Positions 26,085 to 37,900 of a stretch of DNA of 64,000 nt are shown one piece after another. Location: NCBI RefSeq assembly GCF_022539665.2, contig NC_081331.1:14044638-14108637 (forward strand). The letters run 5' to 3'. The position numbers and the translations under genes were made by a program. Under the pieces are notes generated by a model that worked only from the letters and a program-made list of their open reading frames with translations, did no database searches and had not been told where the DNA came from. The stretch's first letter is position 1; each line of letters starts with the position of its first letter. The DNA comes from Daphnia carinata. Its lineage: Eukaryota > Arthropoda > Branchiopoda > Diplostraca > Daphniidae.

Positions 26085-26330
26085 GCAAAAAATAAGAAAG
26101 TCGGGTTTATATATTTAGTCGGGCTTAATTTTTTTTTCTGCAAAAACCGGTACTTACAGGAATTGGTTAAATATCACAGGATATATCCAAAATTGAATGC
26201 TGATTCCGACAAAATTCAATTTTTTTCATTAAATCAACCATTGTAGAAATACACCGAATATTTCTGCTACATCGCGCTAGCGCTGTAGCGTACTGGCGCG
26301 CTAGCATAGTGTCAAATATTCATTGCATTT
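26085..26330 (+). repeat. Dispersed repeat, copy 3 (direct)
   Basis: Direct copy of 25380-25640 and inverted partner of 25616-25795. Ends in the same GCGTACTGGCGCGCTAGCAT block (about 26288). The segment between the inverted copies (25796-26084) is noncoding and AT-rich. Confidence 0.85.
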
Positions 26331-26339
26331 CCCAATAAA

Positions 26340-26999
26340 CAAACAAAACTATAACTCCCAAGTAAAAATAAACTTGATTTTAAACATCTTGGTTCAGCTT
26401 TTGGTGATTCAATTTTCAATCTAAACCTAGCGGCGTATTGCTATGTTTAGGTTTGAAAAAATTTAATTGCTGGTAATTCCCCAGGCCAATCGGACGTATA
26501 GTTACTGACAAACCATCTTCTGTTTCCTGGGAAACTTCACAATGTCCAATACAGGCAACTAATGTAGTTAGGCTGTTATCTTATTCCGTTGTATTGACAA
26601 AATTTTTCCAAAGGGTAACACAAAAACTCAACTAATTCACGATAGCCATGTGGCAGTTTTTCCACGAAATGTTAACTCTTCCGATTTTTTCATCTTTTGG
26701 TTGTCCTGTAAACATATTTTCGTAAAACTTTACATGAATCATTACTTACCTTCCCTATGACCATTATCGTATAGTCATTGAATGAAAGATGGGGGAATAA
26801 TAGCATATGCGGGTAAAATTTTGGGCACATTCTACTTCTTCGCTTCTTCATACCTTAGGGAGACTGCGCGAAGCCACTTCGGATGAATCGAAAGCAGAGT
26901 ACGAATTCACATAAAAACCCAGGGCGGCAATATCCAATGTCGAAGTCAAGGAGAATATCGTACGCATTCCATCACAAATAAATCACTCAATTCAACAGA
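26340..26999. other. Upstream region of first IR gene
   Basis: No coding sequence recognised. A weak TATA-like CATAAAAA lies near 26910, with a TCAAG about 34 bases later, placed suitably for the IR gene starting at 27000, but neither is a strong match. Confidence 0.4.
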
Positions 27000-29118
27000 A
27001 TGTTATCCTTTCATTTAATGGCTATTTTATTCTTATCGTTCAATCTTTATTGGGCGACAGAATCATTAGCTTATAGAACCGGACTGAATGGAAATACGTT
27101 AACATTTGCATTGTTCCACGTAAGACAATCACATTAAAATTATATTTTATTTCATATAATATTGGGATGTTTTCTTAATTAATCTACAACATATTGTGGC
27201 ATTGTTGCCTTTTCAACTAACTGAAAAAAGGCACCTCCCGGATATATAGTGACCTTCACACCTGATGGCAATTTCACATTTACCGGTAGTTATGCAATGG
27301 AAATGAACTGGTTTGCCAAAAGACTTAATTTTACGTACGTCTCACTTTGATAAACATCTGTGGCGATATACTGTAGATAACCAAGTCTTCCTTTACATAG
27401 TTATTACTAAAACACAATATAAAATCTTTTGTTCGCTATGTTTAGAAAATAATTGTGTGTTATGGCAATAGGCTTTCCTATCGACCACTTAACCATACGA
27501 TCAGCGCGAAATACGGAAATCCAACCAATCATGCATTTCATCTCATACAAAATAAGGTTAGAAAACATAAACGAATTCCACGACGTTAACGAATATTTGT
27601 AAATGTTGAAATCCAGGAAGTGGATGGATTTGCAGTAGTTTTTATTGCCACTCCAGAGAGGAAGAAAATAATGGACTTTACTTCCTTTTTCGGTTGGTCT
27701 GATTCGTACGTTATGGTAGTGCCCCGTCCTGAAGAAGAGTCTCGACTCTTCGCTTTCATTTGGCCATTTGAACCAGCGGTATAAAATTTATTTTTTAGCG
27801 TTATTGTATTCACTGTAAGTACAAAATCCATATTACTCTACATTTATTCTTAATCGGCTATAATCAAGGTATGGCTTCTAATCGTAATCACTATGGTTAT
27901 CATGGTGGTCGTGATGAGTCTGTTCTCCGGATCATACGTTTGGCTATTTGTAAACGATTTCCTGAATCCAATTGCTCAGAACAGAAGGGAAGAGAGGACG
28001 GCAGCTTTTTGGCAATGGCCTGGTATCTACTCCATGTATGTCATTAACATTATGACTAATCAAGGTAGACCGCTAATTGTTTTGCAGAAAATTCTGCAGT
28101 CACATTCTATTACTTAAACGATTTATCATAGGAACTAGCATTGCGGTTCGCCGCTTCTCCTTCCAAATCCTTGTTGGGACTTGGCTTTTGGTTGCCATGG
28201 TCTTAGTCAACAGTTATTCAAGCACAGTTGTTTCCTACTTGACAGTACCCAAAATGAAACCATCAATCCAGACTTTCGAAGATCTGGCGGCCAGTCCAGC
28301 TGTTGGCCTCATCCTGAAAGTAGACACAGATATCGGCCAAAAGATACTTGTAAGCCCAACTTTCCAACATCCGTGTTCCAATTGTGTGGCTTCGCACGCT
28401 CTCTTTTCATGTTGCGATAAACCATCACAGTTATCGAAAACATTCCTACTGTCGTAATTGTTGGATTCCTAGGAGGCTGAGTCAGGCGTTCTTAAAATTT
28501 TGGGAGATCAAGCTCGAAGAGAGCCGGATCGGTTATTTACTGACCCTGGGAAAATCAACGCGCGCCTTATAAAGGGACGCTACGCATACCCATATGTAAA
28601 TGTATTCGTTATATAGCTAGTCATAAAGTGTTTAATCCTATCGCATTTTTTTAGTTGCAAGCCTTCGCTAAATTCTTCGTTGGTGATCGATTCAGAAAAG
28701 ACGGCAAGTGTCATTTTCAAATGACTAAGCCTCTGTCTCTGACCGGATTTTGGTCTATGGCTTTCCAGAAAGGCAGCAAGTTGACATCCATTTTTAACGA
28801 TGTGTACGCTCTTCCATAAGCATACTGTATTTTTTTCTTAAATAACACTTAATCTTTTGCTCTTTTGGTAGTTTGGTAGAAATATGGGAAACTGGACTTC
28901 CTCGTCGTTGGTCGAACGATGAGAATCCACGAGCACCACAATGTTTCGCCAAAGAAAAGCCACGGGCAAATTTAACCGGCCAAGTTCCCATTCGATTAAT
29001 TGATCTGATGGGTGCTTTCTTGATTTTGGGAGTTGGCATTGGCCTGGCCACAATTGTCTTTCTTGTGGAGAAAATAATTTTCTTCAAAAATCGACGGATG
29101 GCTATGAATATTAAATAG
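27000..29118 (+). CDS. Divergent ionotropic receptor (Lig_chan), copy A
   Basis: Predicted 467-residue ligand-gated channel subunit. Nine coding exons: 27000-27119, 27231-27334, 27472-27556, 27617-27778, 27869-28064, 28132-28349, 28473-28595, 28655-28803, 28872-29118. After a signal peptide it goes directly into the S1 ligand-binding half ([30 protein letters not shown]), with no amino-terminal domain. TM1 starts at [10 protein letters not shown], the pore loop ends INIMTNQG, and TM2 carries the gate-like [14 protein letters not shown]. The S2 half has the two disulfide cysteines (GKCHF and APQCFAK), and TM3 is [17 protein letters not shown]. The S1 arginine that contacts agonist carboxylate in glutamate receptors appears kept (PERKK); the acidic S2 contact is not obvious. 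The layout fits a divergent chemosensory IR rather than a synaptic glutamate receptor. The ligand is unknown. Confidence 0.9.
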
Positions 29119-30123
29119 AAGTTTCAACTATAAATGTAGAAGGCCCGTTTACTGGCATCGGTAAACGGTAATTGCTGTTTCACAGATATGTTTCGGAATA
29201 TGTTACTCTGGACTTAATAAATGCACAGCCCATGCACTGTTGGAGGAATGGGACTATCAATGAAATTGATGCTATAAAAAAGAAGATTTTGTTTATGTTT
29301 AAAGCTCGACGCTGTTGAGGATATGCTGTCAACGCTGTCCTCATTCATAATGACTGAGGTCCTTTCTCAAAACAAGCAGGGACCTTTGACTGATCCGAGC
29401 GCAATCGTAAAGTAATAATAGAATTGCCCAAATGGTATATTATGTCGGGTATATACATTATAGATAAATGACGCCACTATTGTTTGGGCCACTGGGCCGT
29501 TTTGCTAAGTAACTCACTACATTAGCCTATATACTATTGACTATACGGAAACTGCGTACAACGCGCTGTAACACTTGACGTGTATAAGTAAATAAATGAT
29601 GATGGTCGAATTAGTTGTAACGTAAAACCCAAGAAGCTCTTGGCTATTTGGTAGACTACCCGTCGCACAGATTCGCATATTTGATTCGCCTCTTAATTAT
29701 TCGGTGAGCAATTATGGTGAGACGAGAGGTGGTAACTCGAAGAACTTTGCTAGGCAGCCGCAAGCAATTGAAAATGTACACACGTGGATATACAACTGTC
29801 ACCTATCACAACATACACACAGGCAAACAATGTTGAACATGTAAGTACCAGAACTTCATCGATGGCAAATAAAAAAGTTTATCGTCCTATAAATTCAGTG
29901 AGATGGTCAAAGATTTACTAATAGCCGCTTAGTCGTCGTCAGCGTGAAACGTGGAAAGCTATCGTGTTCAACATTGTTGGTAAACTTTAAGGCTCGGTAG
30001 GAAAGCCCTCGTTTTACTTGAACGGCCCATACGCTTAGGGGCGATAGCATTTATCAGCTGTCCATAAAATCGAACGATATTTATTGTTATTCTATTAGAA
30101 AACTAATTTCAGCGTTAGGCGTT
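29119..30123. other. Spacer between IR genes A and B
   Basis: About 1 kb with no recognised gene or extra exon. It separates two head-to-tail IR paralogs. Confidence 0.6.
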
Positions 30124-32165
30124 ATGTGGGGCCGGTTGTTTATTTTGTTAATAACAGGGAATTCATGGGCGGCAGCGTCTAAACGTTATCCAGAATTGAA
30201 CGGTGCTCATTTAACGTTTGCAGTTTTTCACGTGAGTTCACCAGCAATGGTTCTATAACGCTTTAAATGACGTTTTAAAAGAATGGCAATTAAAACGTTT
30301 GCCTTTTCTGAACAATTAAAGAATCCCCCCTACGACGTTCTAACGTTAAGACCTGACGGGAACTACTCCCACAAAGGCACCGGACCAACGTGGCAAAGGT
30401 GGCTTGCTAAAAAGCTGAACTTTACGTAAGTGTCGTTTTATTGATGAATTACGCCAATGAAAATCAATCCATAAAGTCTTAATAAGTTATCTTTATCCCG
30501 TCAGTTTCTCCTACCGCTACGTTGTTCTCAATCAAACGACTATCGAAAAATACGGGGCGTCAAATATCGAGTTCGGCCTTCGTCTAATAGCCGAGAAGGT
30601 AAGTATGCCAAAACCATGCTGCTTTTGGACTCAGTTGAATATTGACTTTTAGTAGCTACTCTCCCGGTGTTTTGCTAGTGAATCAAAACGACAAAGACTT
30701 AAAAACATTTTCTTTTCTTCAGGAAGTCGATGCATTCGTCAACGGACTGACTGCCACTCCAGAAAGGAAGAAAAAAGTCGATTTCTCGTACTTCATTTGG
30801 ACGGAGCCGTACGCGATGGTGGTACCTAGACCAGGAGAAGAGCCTCGGCTCTTTGCATTTGTCCGGCCCTTTCAATCACTAGTGAGTCGATTACAGCACA
30901 TTTCAATACACAGGGCATAAAAGGTGATTTATCGTTGTTAAACAAAAGATAATTCAATTTGTTGTTTTATTTTTCAAAGGTGTGGCTACTGATTTTGATA
31001 ACGATGTTTGCCGTCGTGGGTTTCATGAGTTTCTTTTCAAAGTTTTCCCTGAAAATGGACAACAACGTTGCTGGACATCGACGAGAGTCGGGGCAAACAC
31101 AAACCATGACATTGTCCTTTTATGCCGGTTCTTACTTTATCTATGTTTTGAACATCGTAACCAATCAAGGTACCATCCTCCCAGATCATTTCTAAGCCCT
31201 AAATCAAAGCATATAAACTCTAATTATTGGTGACATGTTTTCAACAGGAGGAAACGTGAATGCGACACGCCTTTCGTTCCGAATTCTTGTGGGTGTTTGG
31301 CTGCTCATCGCCACTGTATTGGTCAACAGTTATTCGGGCACCATAGTTTCGTACCTGACTGTACCAAAAATAAAACCTTCCATCAACACGTTCGAAGATT
31401 TAGCCATCAGCAAAGACGTTGAACTCATTATCAAGAAGGACGTTGTTATAGGCCAACAGATATTGGTAATTTAAAAAAAATGATTGAAATCATCTGATCC
31501 AAGAACTGAGTGGTTATAAATGTATTGCAGGAAGCAAAATCTGGCACTTTCAAGATTCTCGGTGACAGAACTCGAAATGATCCCGGACGTTTGCTGACAG
31601 ATCAGACGGAAATTGACAAATTATTAGCAAAAGGAAGTTATGCTTATCCATGGGTAAGCTGTGCCACTGTCCCCGACAAACAAAACTTCTAATGTCATTA
31701 GTTCTATTGCAGATTGTATCGTTTTGCAAATTTTTCATTGCCGGCCAATTTCAAAAAGATGGAACCTGCCGCTTTGAGATGTCGGATCCAGTGCCTTTTC
31801 AAACGGCCTTTTTCTCCATCGTTCTCCAAAAGAACAGCAAGTTTGCACGAGCATTTAACGACGCGTATGTCTTTAACAGTCAATGATTTAACATAAAGAT
31901 GATTCTCTTTATCCTGTTTAGCTTGATGTTGCTCTGGGAAAGCGGGCAAATTACCTTTTGGGTCACAAACGACATTCCACGAGCACCAAAATGCTTCGCT
32001 AAAATAAACCCACGCGCAAATTTAACTCGACAAGTTCCCATCCAATTGAAGGATCTGATGAGCGCATTTTTCATTTTTGCCATTGGTATGGGCCTGGCAA
32101 TATTAGCTTTCGTCATGGAAAACGTGATTCACTTTAGAAATGGCCGCATGATGATGGTTGGTTAA
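30124..32165 (+). CDS. Divergent ionotropic receptor (Lig_chan), copy B
   Basis: Predicted 463-residue channel subunit. Nine coding exons: 30124-30231, 30322-30425, 30505-30598, 30723-30881, 30980-31169, 31248-31465, 31531-31653, 31713-31864, 31922-32165. Intron positions and phases match copy A, and exons 2, 6 and 7 have identical lengths (104, 218, 123). Signal peptide at 1-20, then S1 with LTFAVFHNPPYDV, RPDGNYS and [16 protein letters not shown]1 starts [16 protein letters not shown], the pore loop ends NIVTNQG, and TM2 reads [17 protein letters not shown]2 has GTCRF and APKCFAK, and TM3 is [17 protein letters not shown]. By family it would assemble with a co-receptor IR in sensory dendrites; that partner is not in this window. 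Confidence 0.92.
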
Positions 32166-33006
32166 CTGCGAAATCTCACCAATATCAGGTGCATTTCGAG
32201 ATGAGTCGATCGAGGCCTTATTTTTCTTGAACTTAAGAAGCCCTTTTCTTGTGGCATTCTTCAGACAACCTGATTACGATTAAAATATTACACTTTAACT
32301 TGTAACTGTTTACATAAGAGGCGAAAAATACACGCAGTCACCATAGCAACACATCAATCGCAAACTCCCAACAATGTCGCGCTAAATTCGTGATACTTTT
32401 GGGCTATTCCTTTTTTTCCGGATACACATCACGTTACCATGGCAACTTAATTCTTTACTCACGCAAGTCAGCAATCGTGATGAGTAACCCAGACGCAAAA
32501 ATATTGAATCGTGTTTTTTGTTCCTATACAGATGATGTGTTTCACATGTAGATAGCAGTCCGAATAATTAAATGAAAAAATGTGAACAGTTTCCCATCAC
32601 TGGCCTTAAAATATAAATTGCGTTCATCGTACCCCTTTTTCCCTAAAAATTCGTGAGAAGGAAAATGATAATCTGTGGTGGAAAATAGGGAAAGGCAAGT
32701 CCCACCCATATTATAACTAAAAATCTAGCAAAATATACTCTAAGATAATCGGCGTGAATTCCATTTTGCCAATTATTAACCTCTTAGCAGATAAACTTCT
32801 ACGCTGGAATTATCTTTTAAAATTCTACATACCTGTTGTCTATGATTCCCAATAAAATAACAAGAACGAATTGTTTTTTTTTTAATGCATTGTATTTACA
32901 TACCTGCAAATGTCAAACAAATCAGATCAAAGTGAAAACTCACATTTCTGTTACGTTAGACACAAAAATCGGTGGTAAAAATTCCGGTAAATTTTGGTTT
33001 TTCTTT
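32166..33006. other. Convergent spacer, no gene
   Basis: Lies between the end of IR copy B (plus) and the end of an acidic repeat protein (minus), so both transcripts end here. AT-rich. No open frame of note. Confidence 0.6.
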
Positions 33007-34323
33007 TCAATGCGATGCTTCTTTGCCAGTGTCGGTGGTTGGGGTCTCAAAGGGATCTGCTACGTCACTTGGATTATGGTCCACCTGTTCGTTGGATGGT
33101 TCCTCATCCATTTCAGGATGTTTGTCACCTTCCTCTATAACAAGTTGGAATAATCCAGGACAGGCACATGCCTCTTCTTCCGCATCCGACCGCTTGTGCA
33201 ACAGATAACTGTCAGAATATGCCCTCCTGTGATGTTCCTTATTCAATCCTTGAGATCCAGCGGCTCCATGCTCAGGCACTTCCTCGTTTTTCACCGAATC
33301 TTTTGAATCTCCCGCGTCATCGACTGATTCCTCTCCTTCCGACTTTTGTGTCTCCGGAGGCAAAATCGGGTCGACTACTGCCGGATGCTCAGGAACCTCC
33401 GGCTTTTCAGCCTTTGGCTCTTGCTCTGTTTCGTTCTTCTTCTCTTCCTCTGGGTTTGTTGGGTGAAAAATCGGGTCAATTACCGAGTGCCACACGCGGC
33501 TTATCAGACCAGGATTGGCAGGTGGCTCGACTTCGTCTTCCTTCGGTACGACTTTGTCAGTCTCTGCTTCCGTTGGTAAGACTTGGTCAGTCCCTGCTTC
33601 CGTTGGTAAGGCTTTGTCCGTCTCTTTTTCCGTTGGTAAGAATACGTCTGTATCTTCGTCCGTCGGTAAGACTTTGTCAGTCTCTTTTTCCGTCGGTAAG
33701 AATACGTCAGTCTCTTCTCCAATGGATAAGAACACGTCTCTCTCTACTTCCGTCGGCAAGGATACGTCTGTCTCATCAATCGAAAAGAATACGTCTCTCC
33801 CTGCTTCCGATGTAGAGCTGAGCGGAGTTTCACTGGGTGCTTCTTTTTCTTCCGGTTTCTCGTTGTTCTTCTTACTGGGCAAGATTGGTTGGAAAGGCTT
33901 GAAATGGCTGGGTGGTACCGGTCTGGCTTTGAACGGTTCCAGCTTCACATTTTCCGTTGGTTTCGTTCCAGTCCTTGAGGTCTTGGTTACGACTGGTTTT
34001 TCCGGTGTTACTTTCGTCGACGCATTCCAAGCTGGCCGAGATTGACCTTTCTCTTGTTTCTTCAACAAGGGCCGGATGTTTTTGTCTTCGGGAATGGCCG
34101 GAGTAATGGATGTGTTACGAAAACCTCGATATCTAAATCCAGTCATCACCGTGGCTGAGACATGCTGGCCGGAAGGAACTGAAATTACCGGACCGGTCTG
34201 GTTGAAAATGGAACTGGAGTTGGCCAAAGCTGGTGGAGCTGATGACCTACTACAGTCGACGACCGCTTTCACGTGGAGGAATTGCTTTTTTGTTCCAGAA
34301 AGTTTCTCCATTGAAGCATTCAT
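33007..34323 (-). CDS. Acidic, low-complexity protein with ten-residue repeats
   Basis: Open frame of 438 codons with no family I recognise. The N-terminal third is Ser/Pro/Lys-rich. Residues 174-263 are nine degenerate ten-residue units of the type ETDVFLPTEK. A Glu/Pro-rich stretch follows, with a short basic segment HHRRAYSDSYLLHKR near residues 364-378 flanked by dibasic pairs, and an ACACPGL patch at about 385-391. There is no signal peptide at this Met. An in-frame stop lies about 60 bases upstream, and a possible acceptor just after it, so a 5' exon carrying a secretion signal may be missing from this model. The long frame in highly biased, repeat-bearing sequence, with shadow frames on the other strand, supports coding. 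Neighbours are secreted inhibitors on the same strand. A disordered secreted or matrix-type protein is possible but unproven. Confidence 0.65.
   Translation of the reverse strand: MNASMEKLSGTKKQFLHVKAVVDCSRSSAPPALANSSSIFNQTGPVISVPSGQHVSATVMTGFRYRGFRNTSITPAIPEDKNIRPLLKKQEKGQSRPAWNASTKVTPEKPVVTKTSRTGTKPTENVKLEPFKARPVPPSHFKPFQPILPSKKNNEKPEEKEAPSETPLSSTSEAGRDVFFSIDETDVSLPTEVERDVFLSIGEETDVFLPTEKETDKVLPTDEDTDVFLPTEKETDKALPTEAGTDQVLPTEAETDKVVPKEDEVEPPANPGLISRVWHSVIDPIFHPTNPEEEKKNETEQEPKAEKPEVPEHPAVVDPILPPETQKSEGEESVDDAGDSKDSVKNEEVPEHGAAGSQGLNKEHHRRAYSDSYLLHKRSDAEEEACACPGLFQLVIEEGDKHPEMDEEPSNEQVDHNPSDVADPFETPTTDTGKEASH
33535..33804 (-). repeat. 30-bp coding minisatellite
   Basis: Nine diverged 30-base units in frame inside the acidic protein, each coding for a decapeptide like ETDVFLPTEK, ETDKVLPTDE or ETDKALPTEA. 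The unit alternates between xTDVFLPTEx and xTDKxLPTxx forms. Confidence 0.9.
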
Positions 34324-34906
34324 TTTCGCTTTGAATTGAAAGTTTTGTAGTTCGAAATATGTATTTTGCAGTCGCTAGCTGATTTTCTTATCAAAGATTC
34401 GAGCGAGAGGGTACGCCTGGTGCGTCCATACCTTTTACGTATTTCTCGTTCTAAATTACCATTTCTCACAAAAACCGATTAAAATGAAGGAAATAATGAA
34501 ATTTACTATTTTATTCATAAAGTTCAATCATAGTTAAACTAATAAAATGATTGGAAAGTATTTTTAGCCACAAAAACAATCAATCAGGTGTACCGTAGTC
34601 TATGGGACGTATGGGCTTGTCGTTATGCGGATGGGTCGTAATTATGCGGATTGGTCGTAATATACAGGTTATTATCACGATCCTGTACTAACACTGTGAG
34701 TGACTTGGAATTCGAAAAATATTGCTCCGTAATTAGCGTAAAATGAAATAACGGTTATTTATTGCTCAGTTTTCTAAAACAATATAGGATGACAACAACT
34801 TTAACAACAAACATAACATTTTCAAAAGATTTCAGATCATGAAATGGCATACTGGTTCCCCATGTTTGCAGGTCAACAGCCATTGGCTCTGTCAAGATCC
34901 ACTGTT
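34324..34906. other. Spacer, 3' of the Kunitz/VWC gene
   Basis: Noncoding as far as I can tell. It may hold the 3' end of the 21-exon gene and an unplaced 5' exon of the acidic protein. A short tandem pair with GGATGGGTCGTAATTATGCG and its near copy lies at about 34627-34662. Confidence 0.45.
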
Positions 34907-37900
34907 CTACAGCGGGATGGAAGTGGAATCTCTAATGCAGACGCCGATCGGTGGCAACCAACTTCCGTCTTCGCTCTCTTGAGCCTGCACTTCACAATGT
35001 TCTTCTTCCGGCTCGCAAATAACGTCCTATACGTTTCAATAATAAACAATAACTATGAAATTTCAATTCAAAACGAAAGGATCTCTTACCTCGCAAACGT
35101 TGATTGATGGCGGATTAGCTGACACGCAAGTGTAAGACGGACAACATTGGCCAGCAACAGTCACTGGCTTGCAAATGGCTGATCCGATCATGGGAGGTGG
35201 TGCACATGCTTCACTGCTGCACTTGACATCTGGTGAATCTAGAGTAGCTAAACATTTTCACGGAATATAACACGGTCTTCTTTATGGACTAAATTAAAAG
35301 GTAGACCCACCAATCGCAGAGTCTGCTAACATTGCGTTTTTCAAACAGACGCCGATGGGTGGCATCCAACTTCCATCTACACTTTCTTGGCTCTGAATTT
35401 CGCAATGTTCGTCATCCTTGCACTTGACATCCTGTTCCAGAAATATAAATCAGTTCCGTTACGTTACGAAGCAATTAAAAAAGACAATTGACATACGTCA
35501 CAGACGTTGATGGACGGTGGGTTGGCCGACACGCAGCCATAATTTGGACAGCACTGGCCGGGAACAAACTGTGGCCAGCACACGGCTGAAGGGTTCGTAG
35601 GTGGGGCTGGGCAGGATTGCGTGATGCACGTCAGTTCCGGCGGAGTAGAGCAAATACATTCATCGCAAGGCGTTTCTGAATCCGACAAACGTTCACCAAT
35701 TTTCAGGGTAAGATTGCCCAACTTGCAAACAGGCTCCGATGAAATATCAACGACATCTAATACATCGGAAATAAGACGATTCATTACAAAGATTTCGACA
35801 TTTAAACAAATGCTAATTCAATTTACTTGTCGCAATGGGTTCGGTTTCTTCCTCATTAATGTCTATCCTAGCGCGAGCTCGGGCACGAGCACGAGCTCTA
35901 GCTTTGCCTGAAAATGAAAAAGATGAGATGAAATTGAAACGTTAATAATGTTCAGCTTTTACCTTCGAAAACAGGTGGGGCACAAGCTGCAAGGCATTCC
36001 TGTTGGCTGTCGAAATTGTTGGCGTTGCCCAGACAACCGCCGAACGTAAACGGTTTGCATTCCTTGTCGGCGCTGTCGTAGAAGAATTTCTGCGTAAAAC
36101 CTCTGCACATGCCGACGTCAGCAGGTAAATTGCAGCGGGCCGATTTATCTATCAAACATTCCGCATAACTTGCATACCTTTATCACAGGTGAGTTTAATC
36201 AAGAAAAGCAATGTTTACCTTCAACAGCTGATTCGCCAGTTTTAGCTACGGGAGTTACGGCTTCGCCACAGATTTCACGACATTTTTCCAACGTTTCGAA
36301 ACGATTTTCATTGCCCTGTGCATTCAAAACGTTAGTCTACAATATGAAAATAAAAAAGGTCTGATTAAATTCACCTCACAACCACCGTAGTTAAACGCCA
36401 CGCACTTCTCCTTTGTCACATCGAAAAAGTAATTGGTTTCTAATCCACGACAAGGTCCCGTTTTCTTCGGCTGGATGCAAACATCGGGCCTTGTTGATGG
36501 AACAGCTTTGCTTCGTGATAAAGCGATGGGCAGAGTAGAAACACCTTGTTTGCCGGGCTCAGGTTGAACGCTGATGATTCTGGAAGAATCGGCTCCAAGA
36601 TTCATGGGCAACGTAGTGACACCTTGATGCCCAGTTTGGGATTCGATGCGAATGATCCGCGTCCCAGATGGCTTGCAAGTCTCCAAACAAGTTTCACGCG
36701 TTTCGAAACGATTCCCATTTCCCTATAAAAGGAATGAATGTTAACATTTGATTCATAGAATGAAAGGCTCCATAATGAGGTCTTTACTCTGCATCCTCCG
36801 TAAATGAATGGAAGGCAATCGCCTCTTTCTGTGTCGTAATAAAAGGACGGTCTAGACATTTTACACGGTCCGATCATTTTGGGCAGAAGGCAATCTTCGG
36901 CTTTCACTTTCGGTTCAGCATCTCTCGCTCTGCCGAGATTCATCGGTAACGTGCTCACGCCCTGCTTACCAGCCTCGGCTTGAATTTGAATAATCCTCGT
37001 CTTGTTTTGGTTCACCTCTGCTGCGCTGACTGAAATCACAATGAGAATGAATTCCATCGTAAGGGTATTACTTAATCCTTTAAAAGAGTGCTTACGGCAT
37101 TTGTAGCTGATTGGACAACACGCTCCGGACGCGTAAACTGGAACACAGCCGATGCGGTTCTCAATGACGCAATGGGCATCTCGGCATCCTGGACCGTCCA
37201 AACCTTATTTATGTTTGTAATGCAGAGTATAAACATTTGTGGAATGTCATTGCATTTCAGTTGTTGCCTTACCAGTGAATCCATCGACACAGGTGCACCA
37301 TTTGCAAGGATGACCGGAAGGAATTGATTGGCCTTTGAGATATTCTTTCCCATTGAAGAGGCAAGTGTCTTCCTTCTGCACTTGTCCATCTGGCAGCTTC
37401 TCAGCTATAAGGAGGGAATGTTTAAATAAAAATCAAAATGTCATATTTTATGATATTTGACTTACGGCATTTATAAGACGGGCAACAAGCACCTGGTGGC
37501 GTAACGAGTACGCAACCTTCTTCTTGTGGTGGGAAAGGCACGTCGCAAAAAATCCTGCTGCATTTGATTGTGGCACCTCCCTGACTGCGAAATTATGTTT
37601 GGTTAACTGAATAGCATGCGACGTGAAAGTTTGATAGAAAAAGAAAGGAAAACTTACTGCTTATCACTGGCCACACAGGTGCAACCTGTTTTGCATGCAT
37701 CATCGTCGTGGATTTGAGAAATCTCTTGACCTATGAGGTAGGAGACATCGCGGTAACGGCAAACTCCTTCAGCTGATTTCTCCTCGGCTGTTGGTCAACA
37801 TTTGTTTTTTAAATTAAAAGTGGGTAGAATATTAAAAAACAAAAGGATGTGAGTCACTTACGACAGATAAATCTTGTTGGACAACACGCTTTCCCTCTGT

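Noticed and set aside
27000-32165. Classical AMPA/kainate glutamate receptors
   Set aside because: There is no amino-terminal domain, the ligand-binding halves are short and divergent, and the acidic agonist contact is not evident. Divergent IR fits better.
33168-34045. Long plus-strand open frames (215 and 176 codons)
   Set aside because: They are antisense shadows of the repeat-bearing minus-strand protein. The minisatellite keeps several frames open.
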